Positions 8,650-17,912 are shown, numbered from the stretch's first letter. The stretch is DNA of 32,231 bases from Thermodesulfobacteriota bacterium (GCA_028278025.1 JANQFE010000112.1:1-32231), one strand, 5' to 3'. Made by a program: numbers and translations. Notes: generated from the letters alone by a model not told the origin.

Positions 8650-9627
8650 ATGGCCTATCCCGTTCAGCGAATGCGACGGCTTCGAGCACATCCTGCTCTG
8701 CGCAGGCTGGTAAAGGAGACCAGCCTGAGTGTTGATGATCTGATTTGCCCGTTATTTATAATATACGGCAAAGATAAAAAGATCCCGATAGACTCTATGC
8801 CGGGGGTTTTTCAACTGTCTGTCGACAGGCTGCGTGACGAAGTCCGGGATATTTACGCACTTGGTATTCCGGGGGTGCTGCTTTTCGGCATTCCTGAACA
8901 TAAGGACAGCATGGGCAGTGCTGCATACAATGATGCCGGAGTGATCCAGCGTGCCGTAAGGGAAATAAAAAAGATTTGTCCTGAACTTTTGGTTATAACC
9001 GATGTCTGCTTGTGTGAATATACCGATCACGGCCACTGCGGGGTTTTAGAAGGGGACACATCCATAGATAATGATAGGACATTAGAGTTACTGGCACGTC
9101 AGGCAGTTTCACATGCCCGGGCCGGTAGTGATATGATAGCCCCTTCCGATATGATGGACGGACGCGTAGGCTATATACGCAAGACCCTTGGTAGCGAAGG
9201 GTATACACAAACCCCCCTTATGTCGTATGCTGCTAAATTCTGTTCCGCTTTTTATGGTCCCTTTAGGGATGCGGCCCACTCAGCGCCGGCCTTTGGTGAC
9301 CGCAAAACCTATCAAATGGACCCGTCCAATGCCCGCGAGGCCCTCAACGAGGTAAAGCTGGATATAGAAGAAGGGGCAGACATTGTAATGGTTAAACCGG
9401 CACTGGCCTACCTTGATATTATTAGAATGGTGAAAGATACTTTTGGCTGTCCCACTGCCGCGTACAATGTGAGCGGGGAATACGCACTTGTTAAGGCTGC
9501 AGCAGGACGAGGGTGGATTAATGATGAAGCGGTCACCATGGAGGTGCTCACCTCAATTAAAAGGGCCGGGGCAGATATCATCATCAGCTATGCTGCAAAG
9601 GATGCGGCACGGATGTTGGGCGGTTAA
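8650..9627 (+). CDS. hemB: Delta-aminolevulinic acid dehydratase (porphobilinogen synthase)
   Basis: A 325-aa enzyme that condenses two 5-aminolevulinates to porphobilinogen. The Schiff-base lysines are Lys196 (MSYAAKFCSAFYGPFR) and Lys249 (IVMVKPALAYLDI). The metal-site segment reads TDVCLCEYTDHGHCG with three cysteines, which fits the zinc-dependent class rather than the Mg-only class. SGEYALVKAA and RAGADIIISYAAKD complete the pattern. The start has AAAGGA a few bases upstream. It follows cobA-hemD by 97 bp and precedes hemL by 102 bp on the same strand. Confidence 0.97.
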   Translation: MAYPVQRMRRLRAHPALRRLVKETSLSVDDLICPLFIIYGKDKKIPIDSMPGVFQLSVDRLRDEVRDIYALGIPGVLLFGIPEHKDSMGSAAYNDAGVIQRAVREIKKICPELLVITDVCLCEYTDHGHCGVLEGDTSIDNDRTLELLARQAVSHARAGSDMIAPSDMMDGRVGYIRKTLGSEGYTQTPLMSYAAKFCSAFYGPFRDAAHSAPAFGDRKTYQMDPSNAREALNEVKLDIEEGADIVMVKPALAYLDIIRMVKDTFGCPTAAYNVSGEYALVKAAAGRGWINDEAVTMEVLTSIKRAGADIIISYAAKDAARMLGG

Positions 9628-9729
9628 TGCTGTTGCAGGATAAAGAATGGTACATGTGGTAACATTCGTGAAACAAAGAGTGGGCCCGTTGCCGGTCAAC
9701 AGTAGTCCATGTCATTTTTACAATAGGCA

Positions 9730-11049
9730 ATGGACAACCGACATATAATTGACAAACATATGCAGTCAAGAAAAAAATCACAAGAGCTTTTCTCCACAGC
9801 CAGACACTTTATGCCTGGGGGCGTTAACAGTCCTGTCAGGGCCTGTAAATCTGTCGGGCTTGATCCGGTGTTGATACAGAAAGGCAACGGTTCAAAACTG
9901 TATGATCTGGATGGTAATGAATACATTGACTATGTCTGTTCATGGGGACCGCTGATTCTGGGCCATGCCCATCCGGAGGTGGTTGCAGCGCTGTGTCAGG
10001 CTGCCCGGCAGGGCACAAGCTTTGGTGCTACCTGCGAACGGGAGATAGAGCTTGCCCGGCTTATTTGCGAAGCGATTCCATCCATTGAAAAGGTTCGCAT
10101 GGTGAGCTCCGGCACTGAGGCTACCATGAGTGCAGTGCGGCTGGCACGGGCCTATACCGGGCGGGATAGAATTGTAAAATTCGAGGGATGTTATCATGGC
10201 CATGGAGACACATTTCTCATTAAGGCCGGTTCAGGGCTACTCACCACGGGTGTTCCTACAAGTCCGGGTGTTCCGCCGGCAACTGCTGGGCAGACGCTTA
10301 TAGCACACTATAATAATCTTGATTCGGTTACAGAGCTTTTTAACCAGTTCGGTGCAGAGATAGCAGCCGTTATTGTTGAACCGGTTGCAGGGAACATGGG
10401 ACTTGTGCTTCCGCACAAGGGCTTTCTCGAAGGCCTGCGCCGGATAACACAGTCTCACGGCTGCTTGCTTATTTTTGATGAGGTCATAACCGGGTTCCGC
10501 CTAACCTATGGTGCCTACCAGAATATTGTCGGGGTTGAGCCGGATTTAACAACCCTTGGAAAAGTTATCGGCGGCGGAATGCCGGTAGGTGCATATGGCG
10601 GCAGGCAAGAAATTATGGAGAACGTTTCTCCCGAGGGCGATGTGTACCAGGCCGGAACCCTGTCGGGGAACCCCCTGGCTATGGCTGCGGGGGTGACAAC
10701 ACTTACATTATTACAACATGAAGGCTGCTATGAACAACTTGATAAAAGAGGGGCTTTATTGACTAATGAAATTAAAGAAGCCTTTCATAGAAAGGGAGTA
10801 AGCTATTGTCTTAATAGAATAGGTTCTATGTTTGCGCTGTTTTTTACAGAGCAGGATGTTGTTGATTATAAAGCGGTTATGACGTGTAACACTGCTCTGT
10901 TTGCAAAGTTTTATACAGAATTGCTTTGCCGGGGGGTTTGGTTTCCGCCATCGCAATATGAGACCTGTTTTTTGTCCTGTGCCCACACTGACAGTGATAT
11001 TGAAAAGACAATCAATGCTGTTGATAAAGCACTTGATGGATTAAAATAA
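9730..11049 (+). CDS. hemL: Glutamate-1-semialdehyde 2,1-aminomutase
   Basis: A 439-aa PLP enzyme that converts glutamate-1-semialdehyde to 5-aminolevulinate, working with HemA. Motifs are [36 protein letters not shown] and the PLP lysine Lys278 in [15 protein letters not shown]. An alternative ATG at 9760 would remove 10 poorly conserved residues; neither start has a strong Shine-Dalgarno. HemL closes the cluster, so 5-aminolevulinate to precorrin-2 is fully encoded here, while hemE and later heme steps are not in the window. Confidence 0.96.
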   Translation: MDNRHIIDKHMQSRKKSQELFSTARHFMPGGVNSPVRACKSVGLDPVLIQKGNGSKLYDLDGNEYIDYVCSWGPLILGHAHPEVVAALCQAARQGTSFGATCEREIELARLICEAIPSIEKVRMVSSGTEATMSAVRLARAYTGRDRIVKFEGCYHGHGDTFLIKAGSGLLTTGVPTSPGVPPATAGQTLIAHYNNLDSVTELFNQFGAEIAAVIVEPVAGNMGLVLPHKGFLEGLRRITQSHGCLLIFDEVITGFRLTYGAYQNIVGVEPDLTTLGKVIGGGMPVGAYGGRQEIMENVSPEGDVYQAGTLSGNPLAMAAGVTTLTLLQHEGCYEQLDKRGALLTNEIKEAFHRKGVSYCLNRIGSMFALFFTEQDVVDYKAVMTCNTALFAKFYTELLCRGVWFPPSQYETCFLSCAHTDSDIEKTINAVDKALDGLK

Positions 11050-11196
11050 TTTCTGTTGTTTTGTCAGTTGATAGTGGTCAGTTGTTTTTGTTGTCTGGTT
11101 AATGGTAAAAGCATACCAACGGACAACAATCAACGCGCAACGGACTTTTTGTTAGTATCACAGATTTAAGGTTATAACTCCAAAGGGAGCAGTGAC

Positions 11197-12033
11197 ATGT
11201 ATAAAATCGGCTGGTTTTCAACAGGCAGGGGACAAGGCTCTCTTAATCTTCTGCATGCTATTGTAAAGGCAATAAAAGGCGGTACCGTTAAGGCTGATAT
11301 TTCATTTGTCTTTTGCAGCCGGGAACCCGGCGATGCTGAAGGCAGTGACCGCTATATTAAGCAGGTCCAGGAGTATGGCTTGAACCTGGTATGCTTTTCT
11401 TCAAAAAAGTTTAAACCCGAGTTGCGGGCAGAAGGCCGGAAAAACCATGATGCACTTATCCGGTGGCGCCGGGACTATGACCGAGAAATAATGAAGCGGA
11501 TAGAAGGACTGCGTGTCGACATAAGTATTCTTGCCGGCTATATGCTAGTTGTGGGGGGTGAGATGTGTACACACCATGATATGGTTAACCTGCATCCGGC
11601 TGCACCCGGTGGACCGGCCGGCACCTGGCAGGAGGTGATCTGGCAATTGATTGAGCAGCGAGCAGAATCAAGCGGCAACATGATGCACCTTGTGATTGAG
11701 GAGCTTGACAAGGGTCCTCCCATTACCTATTCAACTTTTCCCATCAGTGGAAAAGGATTTAGTGCTTTGTGGGCGGATCTTGATCAGAAACTAAAGATAA
11801 GATCCCTGAAGGAAATTGAAAAGGAAGAAGGCCTACAAAACCCGCTTTTCAGCAAAATACGCCAGGATGGTGCTGCCCGGGAGATACCGCTGGTCGTGCA
11901 GACCGTTAAAGCGTTTTCTGATGGACGGGTAAGGCTTGAGAATAAAAAGATTGTTGCCGAAGGAAAGGTCCTTGAGGGACCGTACTGCCTTACTGAGGAT
12001 ATTGAAAAGTATATACAGGCTTTACCTGTTTAG
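11197..12033 (+). CDS. Formyltransferase-fold protein (PurN/Fmt-like), substrate unknown
   Basis: A 278-aa protein with the N-terminal Rossmann-like fold of the 10-formyltetrahydrofolate-dependent formyltransferases. It starts YKIGWFSTGRGQGSLNLL, which is reminiscent of GAR transformylase's substrate loop. It has ISILAGYMLVV and VNLHPAAPGGPAGTW with Asn131 and His133 of the catalytic triad. The third residue, Asp in PurN's T-D-E-L-D-G-G-P, is Glu168 here (I-E-E-L-D-K-G-P). Residues 205-278 form a C-terminal region not seen in PurN. The start follows AAGGGAG at a good distance. It is not next to purine genes, so a sugar- or peptide-modifying formyltransferase is as likely as a purine enzyme. 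Its stop codon overlaps the stop of the convergent FkbH-like gene. Confidence 0.72.
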   Translation: MYKIGWFSTGRGQGSLNLLHAIVKAIKGGTVKADISFVFCSREPGDAEGSDRYIKQVQEYGLNLVCFSSKKFKPELRAEGRKNHDALIRWRRDYDREIMKRIEGLRVDISILAGYMLVVGGEMCTHHDMVNLHPAAPGGPAGTWQEVIWQLIEQRAESSGNMMHLVIEELDKGPPITYSTFPISGKGFSALWADLDQKLKIRSLKEIEKEEGLQNPLFSKIRQDGAAREIPLVVQTVKAFSDGRVRLENKKIVAEGKVLEGPYCLTEDIEKYIQALPV

Positions 12034-13844
12034 CTGCCAAACAGAAGTCTCTTTAACAATCGTTTCCTGGCAAACCGACCTGTTTGTTTCATGCAATGCT
12101 TGATAAAATATATATTCTTTTCAAAGAAATTACCCGACACCCCGTATCGGTCCTCAATTAATTCATTGATCTTTTTTGCAAGCAAGTAATAGACTCTCCT
12201 GGAATAATGCCGGATATTATGGGCATGATCTGATACCGATTGTGTCAATGTGCGCACATCACATAACCCAACATGCCCCATATCTTTAATGGTTTCATCA
12301 AGGACGGAGTTCATTTTTTTGTGATGCTCCCAGCGTTCATTTTGCGGATTTGGGTAATAGGCGACCTCAGATCCATTTAAAATAATGAACAGCTTATCCT
12401 GACCGATAGTATTGCACAACCAGATTAGGTTCTTTCTGAAGGACTCAGTATCCAACGCGCCGAGAAACGTGAAATTATCTTTAAACCATTCCAGAAAACC
12501 AGGGTCAAGACGGTGCTTTTTGCTGCGGTTTTGATGGAATTTCCAACAGGTTTTGTCGGTTAGATCCTGTGCAAAGTCACCGAAAGGAATCACAAAATCC
12601 GTGTCGCGGTACTGGTAAAGTCCCCGCATGTAATCATCCAGCACGCTGTAGATGTGGACATGGTAGTTGTCTGAAAAAAAGACGGTTTTAAAAGCATCCC
12701 GATCAAAAAAAATAATTTTGTCGATAACCTCTCCGTATTGTTGCAGCGTTGACGTGCTGCATCGCTTAAGGATCTCTGTATGGGTGTTGTTTATCCGGAA
12801 TCCTTTGTCTGATACATAATCAACTTCGGCATCAAACCGACTACCCTTTATGAGATAGTTTTTGATCTGCAGCAAGTCACAGCCGCCTTTTATTATGATA
12901 TTGAGTTGCCTGTTGTGTTTCAACGTATCTTTAGTACGAGCTGCTTTTTGGGGCGCAGTTTCATCAATCCAGTCTGGTACCCTGTCGTGTTGTAAGGGCG
13001 TTGCAGTTTCGCCGGCAATGTCGAGATCGGGGCAGCCCAGCTTGTGATACACCCAGTTTTCAACCCCCATATTAAGGATGCGACAGGAGAATACAAAATG
13101 CAGCAGGCGTGAATCCCTGAGCGCATAAAAACCACAGATACCATAATCACCATACTTGTCCTGTACACGCACATAGGCCTTTTGTACTGAAGTATCATTA
13201 ATAAGCTTGACAAGTTCATCCTTTTGCAGCCGCACCTTGGTATAGTTAAGCTGGTTGGTTCTGTTGATGAGTTCCAGGATTCGCTTACATTCCTTCTGAC
13301 AATCAGCATTAATTTGGACGGTTATCTTGGAGCTGCGCAGGAAATCTTCATTGCTGCACAGGGAGACTTTCTGATCAGAAACTTTTTTCTCTAGTATCTG
13401 ATATTGCTTTAGTCTTGAAAGGCTACGATCATCTTTCCCCTTGCAGGCCTCACGTTCCAGGAGCCTGTCTAAAATTTCCGGGCCGGCTGTTTGCAGCCCG
13501 GGATTATAATATTTAGCCTCCTCCAGATTCATATGGTTATCGTCTATGAACAGAACATTTTCCGCCCGCAACTGCATTTCCTCTATGATTGTTTTGATTA
13601 TATGGCCTTTAGGCTGCCATGCTATCTTGGGAAAAACAAAATAATCCCATATGCCTTCATGCCCCAGCCGCGCCTTGACCTCATCAAAGTTATTTTTTGA
13701 GGAGATTGTGTTTACAATCCCCCGGCGGGTCAGCTCGATGACAATAGCATGGTTTGTTTTGCTGTAAGAAATGGGACCTTCAGAAAGCGTACCCTTCCAA
13801 AAAGTGTCATCGAGGTCCCAGATAACAAGCTTAACCGGTTTCAT
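12030..13844 (-). CDS. FkbH-like HAD-IIIC family protein with additional C-terminal domain
   Basis: A 604-aa protein. Residues 1-170 are a HAD domain of the FkbH/HAD-IIIC type: motif I is WDLDDTFWKG (Asp10 and Asp12) and VLFIDDN is the acidic motif. A middle section (about 170-290) has the GNAT-like part usual in FkbH proteins (NRTNQLNYT, VQDKYGDYG, FSCRILNMGVE). The C-terminal half from about 315 begins NIIIKGGCDLL and includes a GSEVAYYPN and a DHAHNIRHYSRRVYY segment; I think it may be an SGNH-like domain but cannot show it. FkbH proteins load glyceryl groups from 1,3-bisphosphoglycerate onto carrier proteins in polyketide or glycan pathways. No carrier protein or synthase is near. I chose the inner ATG because AAGGGA precedes it and the HAD motif starts immediately. 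Confidence 0.75.
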   Translation of the reverse strand: MKPVKLVIWDLDDTFWKGTLSEGPISYSKTNHAIVIELTRRGIVNTISSKNNFDEVKARLGHEGIWDYFVFPKIAWQPKGHIIKTIIEEMQLRAENVLFIDDNHMNLEEAKYYNPGLQTAGPEILDRLLEREACKGKDDRSLSRLKQYQILEKKVSDQKVSLCSNEDFLRSSKITVQINADCQKECKRILELINRTNQLNYTKVRLQKDELVKLINDTSVQKAYVRVQDKYGDYGICGFYALRDSRLLHFVFSCRILNMGVENWVYHKLGCPDLDIAGETATPLQHDRVPDWIDETAPQKAARTKDTLKHNRQLNIIIKGGCDLLQIKNYLIKGSRFDAEVDYVSDKGFRINNTHTEILKRCSTSTLQQYGEVIDKIIFFDRDAFKTVFFSDNYHVHIYSVLDDYMRGLYQYRDTDFVIPFGDFAQDLTDKTCWKFHQNRSKKHRLDPGFLEWFKDNFTFLGALDTESFRKNLIWLCNTIGQDKLFIILNGSEVAYYPNPQNERWEHHKKMNSVLDETIKDMGHVGLCDVRTLTQSVSDHAHNIRHYSRRVYYLLAKKINELIEDRYGVSGNFFEKNIYFIKHCMKQTGRFARKRLLKRLLFGS

Positions 13845-13910
13845 AAAATAAGATTCCCTTAATGATTCTCCGAAATAACAGACTCGCAAACAATGAGGGC
13901 ATTATGTTCT

Positions 13911-14282
13911 TTACTGCGAGGAGATGCCATACAGCCCGTATAAAAAAGCAACGATGTCAATAAACCAGCAGATTTCAACAATGCTGATTACGGTATGATA
14001 CAGAGGCATGTTTTTTTTCCTCCAGCAAATAAGCGCAACAGGGAACAGGCACCAAACAGTAAGAATGCCAAACACAACAGCAAAAAGTATAATGTTATTC
14101 GGCTCACCCGGGCCCAGACCTAAAGCCTGTGCCAGAAGGCTTATTACCATATCCAGAAGTACGGCTGCCGTCATTATCACAACGGCCGGTTTGGAACCAT
14201 TTTCATGAAATGACTTTGATGCGCCGAACAAAAAGATGCAGTATGCACTACTATAGATTAGCTCAACACCAAAGCGGGTCAT
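13911..14282 (-). CDS. Small four-helix membrane protein, paralogue of 17270-17641
   Basis: A 123-aa, strongly hydrophobic protein with about four predicted membrane helices. I do not recognise a named family. It shares length and a spaced set of residues with the protein at 17270-17641: CIFLFGA near residue 17, a WCLF pair in helix 3, P-L-Y/F at about 93, WFID and a terminal F-L/I-Y-G-L/V-Y. The two are therefore paralogues about 3 kb apart. It lies upstream of, and reads away from, the FkbH-like gene start (66 bp). Function unknown. Confidence 0.65.
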   Translation of the reverse strand: MTRFGVELIYSSAYCIFLFGASKSFHENGSKPAVVIMTAAVLLDMVISLLAQALGLGPGEPNNIILFAVVFGILTVWCLFPVALICWRKKNMPLYHTVISIVEICWFIDIVAFLYGLYGISSQ

Positions 14283-14360
14283 TTTACCAGGGCACTCCTG
14301 TGCAGGGTATTGTCTTCTTCATGAATCCAGTGCCAACAAGGGGTGTCATGAAGATAATAC

Positions 14361-14389
14361 AGCAAAACCCCTCACAGCATGAGGGGCTT
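14361..14389 (-). terminator. Intrinsic terminator of the aldolase gene
   Basis: A perfect 7-bp stem (CCCCTCA with TGAGGGG, 14368-14374 and 14380-14386) has a 5-nt loop. On the - strand it is followed by a TTTT run. It sits about 50 bp past the stop of the aldolase gene. Confidence 0.75.
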
Positions 14390-14436
14390 TGCGGACATGC
14401 TCTCTGTTTCAACTATGTTAAAAAACGATTTTGGAA

Positions 14437-15720
14437 TTAATCGTCAAAATCGCCTTCAGGACCCTTGTCCGTATTTAATGTTTTGGCGCGCTCATGTATT
14501 TTATCTGCGGTCCACTCGGCCGGGTCTTCAATGCGGGCTGCCTTGGGGCCAAGATCATAGGAGCCGGCCTGCAGGATTGCTTCAATGCCCAGAGGTGCCG
14601 TATCCTGAGCATTGAAAACATTTACCAGCATATGTGCGATAAAATCCTCAACAGCCTTTACCGAGCGATCCCTGGCGTGCTGCGGCTGGCAGACGAGCTT
14701 GTTTTCAAACGGCAGGTTCAGTTTTTTATAATCGCCGCCTTGCAGGCCTTTATCATTGGCATAAGCAACCATTTCAGCCCACAGCTCTTCGGTTGCGCCG
14801 GCATCCTTAACCTTAATGAAATTTTTATTGTCATCCAGGATCGCATTGCCGTAGTCATTTACCTCCAGGCCCCAGGAGATCATCTGTAGGGCCGTAGCCA
14901 CATTTGCCTTGGTGGTACGAGTCTTGGAAGCAATTTCCCGCAGCCTGTCCGAGCTGTTGCCGGAGGTGCCATGCTGAGCCCCCGAGATCTTATATTTTTC
15001 CAGGGCTTGATGGATTTCAGCAGTCAGACCAACCTGTATGCCGGCATCACTGGCCTCAAGGCCATGGGTAGTACCGTTATTAAGTGCAATCCAGTCAGGA
15101 AAAATATCATGGGCATTAAGCCCCTGGATAAGAAAGAGCGCTTCATCTACAGTCGAAAGCCCCGCTTTACCTTTAATTTCTCCGACCTCCGTCTCAAGCC
15201 CTGCCCATTTCGGGATAAACCGGTTTAATTCAATACTGGACAACAGGTTCTGCTCATCAGGCAGGTGGGATGCATCAATGGCAATTGATGTAATACCGGC
15301 ATCAAACATGGTTGGTATTTCTGTTTTTGCTTTACCAACGTCTTTATCACCTTTGATGGCGTAGTGGTCTGCATGGATAGCCACCGGGATGGTTATACCG
15401 AGTTCATTACAGACAGCATCGATATATGTTGCCATGTTCCAATAATTAACAGCACAATAGGCGCTTGCACCGCCTTCGGATTTGGCAATCTCTATTATAA
15501 TAGCTGCATTTGCCCGTTGTGCAGCCTGTAGAGCTCCACGTATGACAAAACTGTTGCGAGCATTTGCCGCAATAGTCATTGCCTTGCCCTTGGCAATCAT
15601 GGCCCGGTCAATCACCTTTCCGCTCACAATTAATGCTTTTGAGTGCGGAAAAAGCTTTACAATATTCGGGGGTCTCCCTATCTCAAGCGCCTTCTCAAAC
15701 TCTGGTGCATATGGTGCCAT
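14437..15720 (-). CDS. Class II fructose-bisphosphate aldolase
   Basis: A 427-aa metal-dependent aldolase that interconverts fructose-1,6-bisphosphate with dihydroxyacetone phosphate and glyceraldehyde-3-phosphate. The metal and active-site region reads VAIHADHYAIKGDKD, followed by SIAIDASHLPDEQN, GLETEVGEIKGKAG, LNNGTTHGL, and the phosphate-binding SGAQHGTSGNSSDRLRE. It is longer than E. coli FbaA (359 aa) because of C-terminal additions. AAGGAGG lies 7 nt before the ATG. With the phosphofructokinase at 26218-28572 it is the second glycolytic/gluconeogenic gene of the window, but they are not in one operon. Confidence 0.92.
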   Translation of the reverse strand: MAPYAPEFEKALEIGRPPNIVKLFPHSKALIVSGKVIDRAMIAKGKAMTIAANARNSFVIRGALQAAQRANAAIIIEIAKSEGGASAYCAVNYWNMATYIDAVCNELGITIPVAIHADHYAIKGDKDVGKAKTEIPTMFDAGITSIAIDASHLPDEQNLLSSIELNRFIPKWAGLETEVGEIKGKAGLSTVDEALFLIQGLNAHDIFPDWIALNNGTTHGLEASDAGIQVGLTAEIHQALEKYKISGAQHGTSGNSSDRLREIASKTRTTKANVATALQMISWGLEVNDYGNAILDDNKNFIKVKDAGATEELWAEMVAYANDKGLQGGDYKKLNLPFENKLVCQPQHARDRSVKAVEDFIAHMLVNVFNAQDTAPLGIEAILQAGSYDLGPKAARIEDPAEWTADKIHERAKTLNTDKGPEGDFDD

Positions 15721-15782
15721 AGCAAGCCTCCTTGTAAAAAGAGTTTATTATAGTAAAAACGATAATAATATATTATTTATTA

Positions 15783-15827
15783 ACAAATTGGAAATAAAAA
15801 ATGACAGTAAACGTCTCTGTTTACTGT
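15783..15827 (-). terminator. Intrinsic terminator overlapping the obgE stop codon
   Basis: ACAGTAAAC (15804-15812) pairs perfectly with GTTTACTGT (15819-15827) across a 6-nt loop. On the - strand the stem is followed by CATTTTTTATTT. The stem includes the obgE stop codon at 15821-15823. Confidence 0.75.
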
Positions 15828-16828
15828 TCTTCTCCAAAAAGCATTTTATCAAGTTCACTAACAAGCCGGTCAATTCCCTGTCGGGTTACGGCTGAAATGG
15901 GAAATATTTTTTCTGCATACTCACTATTAAGCTGGCCCATAAAATCTTTCAAGCTGTGGTGCTCAGGGGCAAGGTCAATTTTATTGGCCGCGATCAGGAA
16001 CTCTTTTTCCTCCAGAGAGTGTCCAAAAGAGTGTATTTCTCTTTGTAATGTTTGCAGGGCTATGTGGGGCGGCGTGTCTGCAAATTGAGAACTATCAATA
16101 ACGAACAAAAGAACCCTGGTACGTTCCACGTGCTTAAGAAACTGGATACCAAGCCCCCGGCCTTGTGATGCACCTTCTATAATACCCGGTATGTCAGCCA
16201 TTACAATTGTTCTGAAATCGGGAAGCTCTATTACACCAACCACTGGATGCAGTGTTGTAAAAGGATAGTCAGCTATTTTGGGGGTTGCATGGGAAAGGGT
16301 AGTTATAAGAGAGGACTTACCCGCATTCGGCAGTCCCACCAGTCCAACATCTGCCATGACTTTAAGCTCTAAAATGACGGGAAACTCAATTCCGGGAAGT
16401 CCCTCCTGCGCAAAGCGGGGGGCCTGATATGTAGCAGTTGCAAAATGCTGGTTGCCCTTTCCGCCTTTTCCACCACAGGCAACAGTTACCGGGATATCAG
16501 GCTCAATTATTTCACAGATTATTTCATCGGTATCAGCGTTTTTTAGGGTTGTCCCGCACGGAACTTTCACAATTTTATCTTTACCCTTCCTGCCGGACCG
16601 GTTATTACCCTTGCCGTGGTTACCTTTTTCAGCAACGAGCCTGGGTGAATAGCGAAATCTAACCAGGCTGTTGATACCGCGATCCCCGATAAAGATAACA
16701 TTACCGCCATGCCCTCCGTCTCCACCATCCGGTCCACCACGGGGTTTGTATTTTTCTCTGCGAAAAGATATACAGCCTTTCCCACCGTGTCCTGATTTAA
16801 TAATTACTTTGGCAGTATCAACAAACAT
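15821..16828 (-). CDS. obgE: Obg family ribosome-associated GTPase
   Basis: A 335-aa GTPase acting in 50S ribosome maturation and stress control. The N-terminal Obg domain (1-158) is glycine-rich (HGGKGCISFRREKYKPRGGP, GGDGGHGG, GGKGGKGN). The G domain has G1 GLPNAGKSSL, a Thr-rich switch I (YPFTTLHPVVG), G3 DIPGIIEGAS, G4 AANKID and G5 ISAV. It lacks the C-terminal OCT extension, as short Obg proteins do. No clear Shine-Dalgarno precedes the ATG. It follows the 132-aa gene by 43 bp, so it may belong to one transcript with the two genes upstream. Confidence 0.95.
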   Translation of the reverse strand: MFVDTAKVIIKSGHGGKGCISFRREKYKPRGGPDGGDGGHGGNVIFIGDRGINSLVRFRYSPRLVAEKGNHGKGNNRSGRKGKDKIVKVPCGTTLKNADTDEIICEIIEPDIPVTVACGGKGGKGNQHFATATYQAPRFAQEGLPGIEFPVILELKVMADVGLVGLPNAGKSSLITTLSHATPKIADYPFTTLHPVVGVIELPDFRTIVMADIPGIIEGASQGRGLGIQFLKHVERTRVLLFVIDSSQFADTPPHIALQTLQREIHSFGHSLEEKEFLIAANKIDLAPEHHSLKDFMGQLNSEYAEKIFPISAVTRQGIDRLVSELDKMLFGEEQ

Positions 16829-16871
16829 AAGTAAAAAATTGGTAGTTAGATTTCTAAACCGACAACTAATT

Positions 16872-17270
16872 TTACAAAGCAGATTGTAATGCTTTTACAT
16901 TTTTTTCAACAATAGCTTTTATTTTTTCCAAATTGTTCTCTTGCGTTGCACCTTCCAGATCAATACAACAGAGCATATAATTGTCAAAATCAATAACTTG
17001 GTCCTTGTTCAGTTGAGCAAAAGTTTGCACCACAGTGTGAGGCCACTGCGTATGCACACCGAACCAGAGCGGTTTTTGAAAACGCATCCACAAATCCCAC
17101 CGGATGGTCAGGTAGAGCAGATACCGACCGGCTGAATCAAAAAAAAACAGAGACAACTCACCCTGTGTGCTTTTTTTTTCTATGGTGTAGGTTGCAGCGT
17201 AGAAACTTTCAACCTCCTCAATAAGGGTATAAAGCCTGGATAATGTTTTAACGGTATCTTCTGTAAACAT
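16872..17270 (-). CDS. Unrecognised 132-aa soluble protein coupled to a membrane-protein gene
   Basis: I do not recognise a family. The protein is acidic and soluble with no membrane segment. It has an N-terminal helix (MFTEDTVKTLSRLYTLIEEV), a beta-rich centre with many aromatics (SLFFFDSAGRYLLYLTIRWD), and a C-terminal helix. The ATG at 17268-17270 overlaps the TGA of the upstream membrane-protein gene (TGATG), the mark of translational coupling. I therefore prefer it to the longer open frame that extends upstream through that gene in another phase. It lies 43 bp before obgE. Confidence 0.65.
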   Translation of the reverse strand: MFTEDTVKTLSRLYTLIEEVESFYAATYTIEKKSTQGELSLFFFDSAGRYLLYLTIRWDLWMRFQKPLWFGVHTQWPHTVVQTFAQLNKDQVIDFDNYMLCCIDLEGATQENNLEKIKAIVEKNVKALQSAL

Positions 17271-17641
17271 CACTGGTAGTAAGCAGGATAAACACCATAT
17301 ATAAATGAAATCAGGTCTATGAACCACAGTACCTTTATTACGGTAATCATAAAATAGAACAGAGGAAACCGCCCCATCAGACGAATAAATACCGCAGCCA
17401 GAAAAAGGCACCACACAATGATTTCAAGGGTTATCCCCGTTAGTATTGCTGTACTGGCTCCAATGTTAATTGCCAATGACTTAAAACCGTCAGATGGAAT
17501 AATAGTTGCGTAAAAGTCAATTATAACACCAAGTGACATAACCCATAACGTATAGGATTTTTTTATTCCACGCAGGTGCAGGGCTGCGCCAAATAAAAAA
17601 ATACAAAAAGCTATAAAATATATACTATCCGTTACTGGCAT
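17270..17641 (-). CDS. Small four-helix membrane protein, paralogue of 13911-14282
   Basis: A 123-aa protein with about four hydrophobic helices and short loops. It has the same length as the protein at 13911-14282 and aligned landmarks (CIFLFGA, VWCLF, PLFYF, LWFIDL, FIYGVY). Its stop overlaps the start of the 132-aa gene, so the two are co-translated and may work together. Function unknown. Confidence 0.65.
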   Translation of the reverse strand: MPVTDSIYFIAFCIFLFGAALHLRGIKKSYTLWVMSLGVIIDFYATIIPSDGFKSLAINIGASTAILTGITLEIIVWCLFLAAVFIRLMGRFPLFYFMITVIKVLWFIDLISFIYGVYPAYYQ

Positions 17642-17912
17642 AATCCCGGGGCCTTTAATTTTTTAAGCGGGTTAACGTGTTGTGCATTTTTTACCTGTAC
17701 CACGATGAAGACAAAACGTCAATTTTCCGCGATATATAGGGCCCTGCCGATTGAAGATTTTTATACCGTATATATGGGCATGCAGTAAAAAGCCGGAACG
17801 GTTTTTACTGTTTACTTTTAGGGTGTTCTGTGTAAAATTACCTTTTAGCTTACCGATTGATGCCGATAATAGTAACTGTTGTGCATATTATATTACAGTA
17901 GGAATGCAGCAT

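Noticed and set aside
14494..15895. Several open frames on the + strand across the aldolase and obgE
   Set aside because: All lie opposite strongly conserved genes and show no motifs or ribosome binding sites.
17751..17912. Longer 640-aa form of the lytic transglycosylase
   Set aside because: The extra 54 residues would place the lipoprotein signal inside the protein, and the ATG at 17913 has its own AGGA site.
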